64,000 nt of DNA from Streptomyces sp. SW4 (GTDB taxonomy: Bacteria; Actinomycetota; Actinomycetes; Streptomycetales; Streptomycetaceae), in assembly GCA_003248315.1 (NCBI GenBank), contig QKWM01000004.1, positions 3,655,001 to 3,719,000 of the forward strand, in the 5' to 3' direction. The notes below the pieces were generated by a model. The model worked only from the letters and a program-made list of their open reading frames with translations, made no database searches and was not told the DNA's origin. The first letter of the stretch is position 1; each line of letters begins with the position of its first letter. Shown in pieces: positions 56,505 through 64,000 of the stretch. Both the position numbers and the translations under genes were made by a program.

Positions 56505-57274
56505 TCAGGGAGTGCCCTGCCAGCGCGCCAGAACCCCTCGGCGCTGCAGTTCCCGTATGTGGTCCGCCATCCGACCCGGCATGGGGCCGCCCTTCAACAG
56601 CACACCCGCCTCGATGTTGCGCTCGGCGCCCGACGCCGTGAGGTTGGCGCTGGTGAGGAAGAGGATCCGGTCGTCGGCCACCGCCAACTTCGCGTGCAAT
56701 CGACCGCCGGGAGTGGCGCGCCGGGAATTCGGCCAGTGCCAGAGCCGCAGCCCGGGTATGCCGGAGAAGGCGTCGGCCGGCTCGCCTCCGGAGAGAAGTC
56801 CGCCCGCGCCTTCCAGCGTCTCGACGACGATGTCGACCGTGACGCCGCGAGTTACGGCCTTGGAGAGCGCCGCGGTCAGCGGCGCGTACGAGCGGGCCGA
56901 GTAGGTCACGGCGACGATCCGGTGTTCCGCGGCACCGACCACCTCCGTGAGTACCTGGGCGGTGGCGCGGACCGGCGTCCCCGGCGTGGAGGGACCGCTC
57001 CACACGGCTCGGACCTCGGTGTCCTCGCGCCGCCGGGTCCAGGCCGCCGCGTATCCACGCAGATACGCCGCGGCCTCAGCCGGAGGCACGCCGTCCCCGT
57101 GATCGAGACCAGCAGGGAGGAGATGGCCTCCAGCGCGGCCGGTGTCTGGAACTTGCCGAGGATGTACGCGGGGGAACGCCCCTGGGCGAGGAGCGTGGCC
57201 AGGGTCTTCGTCCGTGTGGGTCCGAGCGAGGCGGCGGCCGTGGCGGCCGCCGCCTCGAAGCGCTTGCGACTCAC
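56505..57274 (-). CDS. drmC: DrmC-like phospholipase D-family protein (frameshifted as sequenced)
   Basis: About 256 aa. HAKLAVADDRILFLTSANLTASGAERNIEAGVLL is a single HxK(x4)D motif with the SANLT follow-on, as in the PLD-type DrmC of DISARM. N-terminal helices (KTLATLLAQGRSPAYILGKF) and AEHRIVAVTYSARSYAPLTAAL precede it. GTG 57274 lies 12 bases after the drmB stop. One base is off near 57090. DrmC is reported as dispensable in some DISARM systems; its substrate may be DNA. Confidence 0.83.
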
Positions 57275-57286
57275 GCGCTCATCCGC

Positions 57287-59218
57287 TCACCTGAAATCCG
57301 GTATGAGTGCCAGCGGTTCCGTGTCACCCGGCAGCGGGGTGATGAACCGCCGGTCCAGGAAACGGTTACCGCGCTCACATGTGGTCTCGGACACGAACAA
57401 GCAGGAGTGGCAGGCCGCGCCGTGCAGGAAGTCCTCCGGCGCCTGGGGAAGCCGCTCACCGCACAGCGGGTCCGAGGAGCACCGCCCCGCCTTGTGCAGT
57501 GCCGTGCGCACGATCCTCGTCAGCCGGCTCTCCCCGGTGCTCGGGTCCTGATCGGCAAGGGACACCAGGCCGCCGAGGGTGCCCTCGGCATCCGGGACCG
57601 CCGTGTAGATGAGGATGCCGGTCCGCCGCTCCTCGGCGTCGCCGCTGTAGATCCGCTCGGCCAGGCTCGCCGAGTTGTAACCGCACTCCATCGCGATGGT
57701 CCGGATGAGGAGATGGGAGAGTGTGTGCAGCGCGATGTAGCGGCTGCCCGGCCAGCCATGCATCGGGTCGGAACTATCCTGAACGCGTTCGGACCTGCGG
57801 TGTTCACGGAACCGGCGGAACGCCGCCGCGTGGGCGGCGAGCGCCTCGCTCGACGCCACGCGCTTCTCCCAGTGCTCGATCAACCGATCGTCCACCCGCA
57901 GGAACAGCCCCTCGCCGCGAACCTCACTGGCCGGCACCCAGCCGCGTTCGCGCCGTCCCAGCTCGACTCGGGTGACCAGGCCCGGGTCCTCCGGGTCGGG
58001 CGCGTCGAGCCGGGTGAACCCGATCAGCGCCCGCACCTCGCGCAACCGTTCCACCTGCCGCACCTGGGAGAAGACGGAGGACAGGGGCTCGCTGAGCGAG
58101 GCGTCCACCAGGGCGAAGTCCTCGGTCGGGTCGGCGGTCCTCGCCGCGGACAGCACCTGCCACTCGGGGGTCAGCAGATCCGGAGGACCCGGCGGTTGCT
58201 CGGCCTCGCCCTCCTCACCCGAGAGGGCCGCCCGGTAGGCGGAAATGGCCTGCCACACCTGCTCTGGCTCGTAGTCCCGCAGATAGCGGTGGTGCTTGGA
58301 CTTCTTGGCGAACATGGCGATCTCATGCTCGTCCTCGAAGTCCTCCAGGTCCGGCCAGCGTTCCTCGACGAGCTTGCGCAGCGAGTCGGTCCCGGTGTCG
58401 GGCAGCGCCAGCGCGCTGAGCGTCACGGGGAACCACTGGTTGGACGCCCCCACGACCAGCAGGTAGGGCTGCTCGTCACAGTGGTCGTAGACGCCGTCGA
58501 ACTGCGGGTGCCGGCCGCGGCAGCGGGGCAGGTTCTCCCGGCCCTTGTCGCCCATCGCGTCCCGGATGTTGCGCTTGGCTTTCTTGCAGACCAGGCATTC
58601 GAGGGAGACGTTCGCCGCGAGGTTGCCGCCCCTGTCGCGCATACGCAGCGTCGGGTATGTCGTGTCGGGGCAGCCCCGGCCCTCGTGGACGAACTCCGTG
58701 TACGGGAACTCGTCGAGGTGTCCCCTGGTGCAGGCGAGGGCGAAGCGGGCGGCGACGGCGAGGGGCTTGCGGCCCTTCTTCTTCCGGTAGCAATTCTCGT
58801 GGTAGAAGCGTGCCTCGTCGGGGCGCCGGGGGTTGTTGTTCTCGAACCCCCATTTGCCCGAGCCCAGGGAGGCCAGCTCGTTGCACGCGGTGCAGCGCAG
58901 CCACTGCGGGAAGGGGGTCACGGGCACCCCGATCCTCGCCGCGAACCCCTTCGGGTCGGTGTCGGTTCCGGGAATCCACGGCGCACTGCGCAGTTCGGTC
59001 ACCTGGTTCGGGCCGTAGCGGCGCAGCGCCCGGTTGACGGCCCGGCGCAGCCGGGGCTCCTCGATCACCGGATCGGGCACACCCGCGTAGCTCCAGTGGT
59101 CGAGGCCCTTCACCATGACGGAGAAGTTGGGCAGGTCGACGAGCGCGCCGACGCCGCCGGTGAACATGAGGTGGCTCGGCCGTACGGCACCCACCCGCCT
59201 GAAGTACCCACTGCTCAT
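57287..59218 (-). CDS. drmB: DrmB-like DUF1998 protein
   Basis: 643 aa, intact. YFRRVGAVRPSHLMFTGGVGALVDLPN opens the protein. Zinc-binding pairs are seen at CTAC (109-112) and later LECLVCKKAK and RCRGRHPQF...CDEQ. The C-terminal DUF1998 region has LHTLSHLLIRTIAMECGYNSASLAERIYS, GILIYTAVPDAEGTLGGLV and a Cys cluster CSSDPLCGE...GAACHSCLFVSETTC. In DISARM, DrmB forms the DNA-engaging core with the DrmA helicase. ATG 59218 overlaps the expected drmA stop (ATGA). DUF1998 proteins lack a recognised catalytic site. Confidence 0.88.
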   Translation of the reverse strand: MSSGYFRRVGAVRPSHLMFTGGVGALVDLPNFSVMVKGLDHWSYAGVPDPVIEEPRLRRAVNRALRRYGPNQVTELRSAPWIPGTDTDPKGFAARIGVPVTPFPQWLRCTACNELASLGSGKWGFENNNPRRPDEARFYHENCYRKKKGRKPLAVAARFALACTRGHLDEFPYTEFVHEGRGCPDTTYPTLRMRDRGGNLAANVSLECLVCKKAKRNIRDAMGDKGRENLPRCRGRHPQFDGVYDHCDEQPYLLVVGASNQWFPVTLSALALPDTGTDSLRKLVEERWPDLEDFEDEHEIAMFAKKSKHHRYLRDYEPEQVWQAISAYRAALSGEEGEAEQPPGPPDLLTPEWQVLSAARTADPTEDFALVDASLSEPLSSVFSQVRQVERLREVRALIGFTRLDAPDPEDPGLVTRVELGRRERGWVPASEVRGEGLFLRVDDRLIEHWEKRVASSEALAAHAAAFRRFREHRRSERVQDSSDPMHGWPGSRYIALHTLSHLLIRTIAMECGYNSASLAERIYSGDAEERRTGILIYTAVPDAEGTLGGLVSLADQDPSTGESRLTRIVRTALHKAGRCSSDPLCGERLPQAPEDFLHGAACHSCLFVSETTCERGNRFLDRRFITPLPGDTEPLALIPDFR

Positions 59219-62200
59219 GACCGCTGCCCCCTGGCCCCGCGCCGTTGCCGTCGGAGCCCGGCACCTCGCCGAACTCGTCGCCGCTTACCGTGTCCGCGAT
59301 ATCGCCGTCACCGGTCTCGGCCGACGGCCCGAACTCCCATGCCTTGCCGGCCGGAGCCGTCAGCACCGTGTCGGCGGGCAGCAGCATGTTGATCTCGTTC
59401 TCCGTCTCACGCATCGACTGGGCAACGGTGAGGACGTCCCATCCGCTGCCGTCCGCGTTGCGCAACAGCCCCAGAAGCGTCTGCTTCTTCCGGGTCTGGC
59501 CCCGGTAGCCGAGCCTGCCCTGCTCGCCCTTCTTGGCCAGCCAGGCATCGCGCAGGGTGTCGATGCGCTCAGCGAGGTACTCACGGGCGCGCTCTCCGTC
59601 CACCGACTCGGCACGCGCCAGCAGCCGCCGCTCGACCTCCCGCACCCGCGGGTCGTCGAGGTCCACTTCCCCGCGTCCACGTTGTCGGAGAACTCGTCGC
59701 AGGCCTGCCGAACGGCCGAGACGTACGTGGCGGTGGTGCCCCGGTCGAGCGCCCGCCGTGTGAAGGGGGTCACCGACAGCGCCTCGACCTGCCGGTAGAA
59801 GGTGGCGTGGTAGTGCTCGAAATCCTCGAAGTGGGCGAGATCCCGGGGGCGTGCCCAGTTGTAGAGCGTGATCACGATCCCGGGCCGCTTGGCCTGACGT
59901 CCGACACGCGACGAGGCCTGGATGTATTCGGCGGTGTTCTTCGGCTGCCCGGTGACGACCATCAACCCGAAGCGGGAGACGTCCACCCCACCTGCAGCAT
60001 CGACGTGGCCAGCACGTAGTCGACCGGCCTGCGGTGCGGCAGGGCGGGCAGGACCCGCGGCCGGCGCGCCTTCCCCGCGTCCCGGAACTCGTCGATGATC
60101 GCCTGCTTGCGCACCGACGTGTCGTGCTCCGGGTTGAAACCGATCTCCAGCCGCTTCAGCGTGGCGCTGATGTCGGCCGACGAGATGCGGGAGGTCAGCT
60201 CCTGGAGGTTGAGCATGTCGGTGTCGCGCAGCAGCCGGTCGGCGATGCCCCGGCGGCGTCCGTTGGCCCGCAGCCTGCTCGGCACGTCGTCGTCGAGGAC
60301 CCGCCGCATACCGGCGAGCTCCTTGGTCGCGTTGAAGTACCCGACCACCGTCATATACGGATCGGCGGGTGCACCGTAGAGGTCGAACATGTGCTGCCCG
60401 GCCAGCAGCAGGATCTCCGCGACGCGGATCTCGGCGGCCTTCATGCGCACACCGTGCGCGCACACCCCGTAGTAGCGCCGCCCCGGGTTCTCGCGGGTGA
60501 CGTCCACCTGCTGGGAGAAGAAGGTGTCCCCGACGTCCACCACCTGCGGCGGGAAGATCGCCAGGTCCCGGGCGAAGATCCCCAGCACCTGGGCCCGGGC
60601 GTTGCGGGTCGTGGCCGTCGACGCGACGATCTTCGGCCCGGTCTCGCGGAGCTCCCCGCGCGCGTCCTTCACCCGCCAGGTGCACAGCTGGTCGACGGCC
60701 GACTCGAACAGTCCCACGGTGGTGCCCAGCGCTCCGGAGATCAGATGCAGTTCGTCCTGGATGATGAGGTCCGGCGGCCGCAGCCGCCGCGGCATCGGCC
60801 GGCTGGTCACGGCTTTGTGCTTGTCCTTGGCGTTGTGCCGGGAGCCGCAGCCGATCTCCTCGTCCAGGTCGTCGTGGCGGTAGCCGTGCCGCTCGCAGTA
60901 CTCGGTCACGCGCCCGAACAGCAACCCCGCATAGCCGCGCCACGGCAGCTGCGCGAGCTTGTCCACGGTCGCGATCAGCAGACTCGGCACCAGCCGGTAG
61001 ATCTCCTCGTCGACCGTGAGGATCGGCAGCCCCTCGCCGGGTGCCATCACCCGGGAGAACGGGCAGGGCTCCGCGTCCTCACCGCGCGGGCAGTACACCA
61101 GGATCCGGCGCCGCACGTCGTCCGGCGTCACGTCCCGCCACGCCCGCAGTTCCTCGCCGCACCACGGGCAGGACAGCACCTGCAGTACGTTCGCATGCTG
61201 TCCCGAGGCGGACTCGGTGGCCTCGGCGATCTGCTGTGCCGCGTCCCCGTACCAGTTCGGCGACACACCGGCGCCCACCCACAGCCCGATGCGGAACGGG
61301 CGGCGGCCCCAGACGTCCTCGTCCTCCCTGCGCAGCACCTCCGCCGCGCACACCAGGGCCGATGCCCGCTGGAACTGCTGCGCGGTCAGCAGCCGCAGGG
61401 TGTAGCGCATCAGTGCGGCCACACCGTCACGCCCCTCGCGGGCGTCCTCTCCCTCCCGACGACCTTCTGCAGCCGGCGGATGGCGAACGTGTAGGCCGCC
61501 AGGCCCAGGTACGCCTCCGTCTTGCCGCCACCGGTCGGGAAGAACAGCAGGTCGACCGTGGCGGTGCTGTCCGCCCGGCGCTCCTTGTGCGCGGGGTCGG
61601 TGAGCGAGCACAGGTTGAGCAGAACGAACGCCAGCTGGAAGGGGTACCAGCTCGCGGCCGCGGCGCCGCGGCCGCGGACCTCCGCGTACGCCGCCGCGTA
61701 CGTGGGCGGGTTCTCGCCGCCCTCGGCCCGCAGCGCGGCCGTCGCCGTGGCCCGCCGCTGCATGGCCATCGCCCGGTTGGCGAAACGGAACGCGCGCAGC
61801 GCGTCGCGGTCGGCGTGCAGCAGGTCGATGCCGAGCGCGATCCTGGCGCACGCGTCGCGCGCCTCCTCGACCGCCCGCAGCGCGGTGGTGCGCAGCTCGC
61901 CGGAGAGCGACTGCGCCTTGGCGGCCTGCTGCTGCAGCCAGCCGTCGTAGCCGTCGGCCAGCGGCTGCAGGACCTTCAGCAGCTCGTCGCGGCGCTCCCA
62001 CACGGCCAGTTCTGCGAGCTTGTCCATGCTCACTTCGAGTCCCGCGAGGAGCGGCTGCTGCGCCGTGCTCGGCGCGACCGTGGCGGGCACGTCCTTCACC
62101 GGCAGCCAGGTCGTCTCCAGCTTGACCGCACGGCGCCCCTTCGGCAGGACCTGCGCGTGCACGGCGACGTTCCGCCCGTGCGCGTGCTTCAGCTCCTGCC

Positions 62201-63050
62201 GGTACAGCAGCCGCAGATGCTGCTCCTCGGGGCTCTCCTGGATGCGTCCGGGCTCGTCGGACAGCGGGTCGTCGATCGGCAGGAAGACGCTGGACTGCCC
62301 GTCGAAGGAGGTGACTTCGAGCTTCGTCTGGAACAGCCACTGTCCGTCCCGCTGCTCGCGCGACTCCTCCAGCGCGTTGATCAACGACACGTCGACGAAG
62401 CGCAGGTTGCCCGCGCCGTCGACCGTGCCGGGCCGCTCCCGCACGTGCACGTCGAGCCGGATGCAGGGAAGGTTCGGATCGCTCTCGTCGACGCCCTCCA
62501 GGACCTTGCGGAGGGTGCCCGGCGCGTCGACGGGAATGTCCACCTCGTGCCGGACCGGCTCCCGCGACCATGTGCGGACCGTGCGACCGTCGTCGGTCCT
62601 GCCGTCGCTCTGCCGGTACCGTCCCCACGAGGCGACCACACTGAGCATGCCCACGTCGGCCGGTACCAGGAAGCTCAGTCCCATGGACGACGCCCACAGC
62701 CGTCCGGCCGCCTGAGGGGTGAGCCGGTCCGTGAGTTCCGCGTCCTGCCCGTCACCCTCCCCGCCGACCTCGGTCTCCGCCTGGCCGACCGCGACCTTCA
62801 CCGGCTGGTCGGTCGGCGCGGGGCGGGGCCCGAGCAGCCCGACGAGGTAGCGGTCGCGGGGACCCGCGCTGTTGGGCGGCAGCGTTTCGGTCTCGTCGTC
62901 CGCCCACGGCCCCAGGAGGTCCCATGAGATCAGCTTGCCGAGTTCCTCGCGGACGTCGTACGACGAGCCGGGCCGGAAGGTCTGGGGGACCTCGTCGACT
63001 GGGTGCGGAACGCCGGGTGTCGGAGCGGCGGCGTTCTGTGGTGACGGCAT
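59215..63050 (-). CDS. drmA: DrmA-like superfamily 2 helicase (frameshifted as sequenced)
   Basis: About 1278 aa, first gene of the set. A 500-residue N-terminal region precedes Walker A LLFFPTGGGKTEAYLGLA (about 505). LLTAQQFQRASALVCA, a zinc-finger-like CPWCGEEL...VYCPRG, LLIATVDKLAQLPWRG, motif II LIIQDELHLISGALG, motif III VASTATTRNA, the second RecA domain VVGYFNATKELAG and motif VI YIQASSRVGRQAKRPG follow. ATG 63050 (MPSPQNAAAP) has GGAGGG about 10 bases ahead. Frames change near 61455, 59990, 59677 and 59240. It unwinds or translocates on DNA with DrmB. Confidence 0.88.
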
Positions 63051-63148
63051 GCGCGTTTCCCTCCCTGGGCGCCGATGGGCACCCGCGAACAACGATAGGG
63101 CGGTCCACCGACACGACGGTGTCCGCACAAACTGCGCACGCCAAGGAT

Positions 63149-63177
63149 GTCACTTGTGTACTGAGTTCACAAGTGAC
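63149..63177. promoter_or_regulatory. 10-bp inverted repeat in the drmA divergent promoter region
   Basis: GTCACTTGTG (63149-63158) and CACAAGTGAC (63168-63177) are perfect inverted copies around a 9-base spacer, about 100 bases upstream of drmA and 60 bases upstream of the divergent gene. Symmetry and position fit an operator for both. Confidence 0.6.
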
Positions 63178-63237
63178 TTCTTCTGTTGTCTCGCGTAGTG
63201 TGCGGACTGGAAGGCACCAGCTGACACATGGTCAATC

Positions 63238-64000
63238 ATGGTGCAAGTAAGAGCAGTTGCTGAGGGGCGGGAAGTGGACAACGGCAGGGAGTTCTCCGAC
63301 GCCGGAGCCGAGTGGTGGGAGGGCATCATCCAGGAACTGGCGTACGAACTGGACTCCGCCTGCCCGGGGACGGAACGATTCCTCCCGAAGACCTGGGAGA
63401 CCTCACCCTCGTACAGGCCATGCTGATGGTCCGCACGGCGTTGCGCGACCAGCGGGTGACCGTGGCCACCGACATCGCCGACGAGCTCTACTCGCTCTGG
63501 CCGGACCGGGAACCACCCCTGGAGGCCTGCGCCGACCTGGTCGCACGCCTCCTCCGCCACCTGCACGAGCACGCGCTCCCGCTGCTGCGCTCCTGGCGCA
63601 CGTCCGACCTGTGGACCGGCCTCCTCCAGTTGTACGCCGCACGACGGGCGGCAGCCGTCGGCGCCCTGCGCACGGCGCGCGAACTGGACGAACGCTGGAT
63701 GCTCGACCCGCGTGCGATGAGCGACGGATCCTTGGACCGGCCCTTGGACCCGGGAGCCCGGTGGCAGTCCTTCGCCTCCTACCTGCGCACCACCCAGCGG
63801 GACAACGTCACGGGAGCCGCCCTCGGACTGCTGGACCGAGCCGCTGTCGCCCGGCACCTGAGCAGTTCGGCCCAGTGGCTCGGGGAGTACCTCGGAGAGG
63901 CCCGGCACCTCGTCGCACTCGGCAGTGAGGCGCAGGCCGCGGAACACGTCCGCCACCGGGCCGATGAGTTGAGCTCCGGCACGGGCGGCGGCCTCTGGAG
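63238..64000 (+). CDS. unknown helical protein, divergent from drmA, cut by the window edge (frameshifted as sequenced)
   Basis: At least 250 aa, continuing past 64000. ATG 63238 or GTG 63274 (GAGGGGCGG just ahead of the latter) may be the start. EWWEGIIQELAYELDSACPG, a frame change near 63388, then LGDLTLVQAMLMVRTALRDQ, ADELYSLWPDREPPLEACAD, RSWRTSDLWTGLLQLYAAR, WQSFASYLRTTQRDNVTGAA and AVARHLSSSAQWLGEYLGEA follow. The pattern is all-helical, perhaps repeat-like, with no motif I recognise. It shares its promoter region with the DISARM-like set. Confidence 0.5.

Noticed and set aside
52735..63050. BREX, Druantia or Dpd system
   Set aside because: DUF1998 and SF2 helicases also occur there, but the trio SF2 helicase, DUF1998 protein and single-HKD PLD protein in this order is the DISARM core, and no pglX, brxC or dpd tRNA-guanine transglycosylase-like gene is seen.

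Overview
The window looks like a chromosomal segment of a Streptomyces. G+C is very high with third-position G/C, GTG/TTG starts and GTGA or ATGA gene overlaps are common, the RNase P RNA is of the streptomycete type, and several genes belong to families I know from Streptomyces (SCO2322-like secreted protein, DUF5336, C4 zinc-ribbon protein, bifunctional RNase H/phosphatase). About half of the genes read in two to five frames. The breaks usually sit in G/C runs and conserved protein sequence resumes in another frame, so they look like single-base sequencing or assembly errors rather than decay. Such genes are listed as CDS with approximate break points.

1-14300: housekeeping and accessory metabolism. 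It holds a HAD phosphatase, a peptidoglycan-binding membrane protein, a drug-efflux MFS protein with a C-terminal helical extension, an acetyltransferase, small hypothetical proteins, an FHA-like protein, an O-methyltransferase, a ProP-like MFS transporter, a GT87/PAP2 fusion, an isochorismatase-like hydrolase divergent from a GlxA-type regulator, and a secreted transglycosylase. 14500-20910: a five-gene overlapping operon (alpha/alpha-toroid surface protein, SCO2322 protein, ECF T, fused double ATPase, S component) behind a probable cobalamin riboswitch. I read it as vitamin B12 uptake with intrinsic-factor-like surface binders. Facing away from it is a clear TPP riboswitch that has no sense gene downstream.

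20955-25016: a KstR-like TetR regulator with a KstR-type operator, and a three-gene operon of GT4 glycosyltransferase, methyltransferase and toroid protein. 25019-31839: small membrane proteins, an amidase, a methyltransferase and two divergent MFS transporters. 31848-37260: an ABC exporter and two-component system whose sensor and regulator genes are separated by an opposite-strand pair, a sortase-signal microprotein and a hyaluronan-synthase-like GT2. 37466-47695: MaoC dehydratase, Nif3-like protein, zinc-ribbon protein, RNase H/phosphatase, KDPG aldolase, YaaA, AraC regulator and an EamA transporter. Tandem repeats are frequent here.

47604-48014 is rnpB. Directly after it the composition becomes less GC-rich and a defence island begins. 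It contains a DUF262 gene broken by a complete IS21-type element (3151 bp, 4-bp target duplication), then a minus-strand set drmA-drmB-drmC (DISARM core), a protein with a possible PD-(D/E)XK-type signature, and a RelE-like/UvrD helicase. No methyltransferase is present in the window. An 11-bp-stem terminator closes the set on the left, and a 10-bp inverted repeat lies in the promoter region it shares with a divergent unknown gene cut by the right edge.
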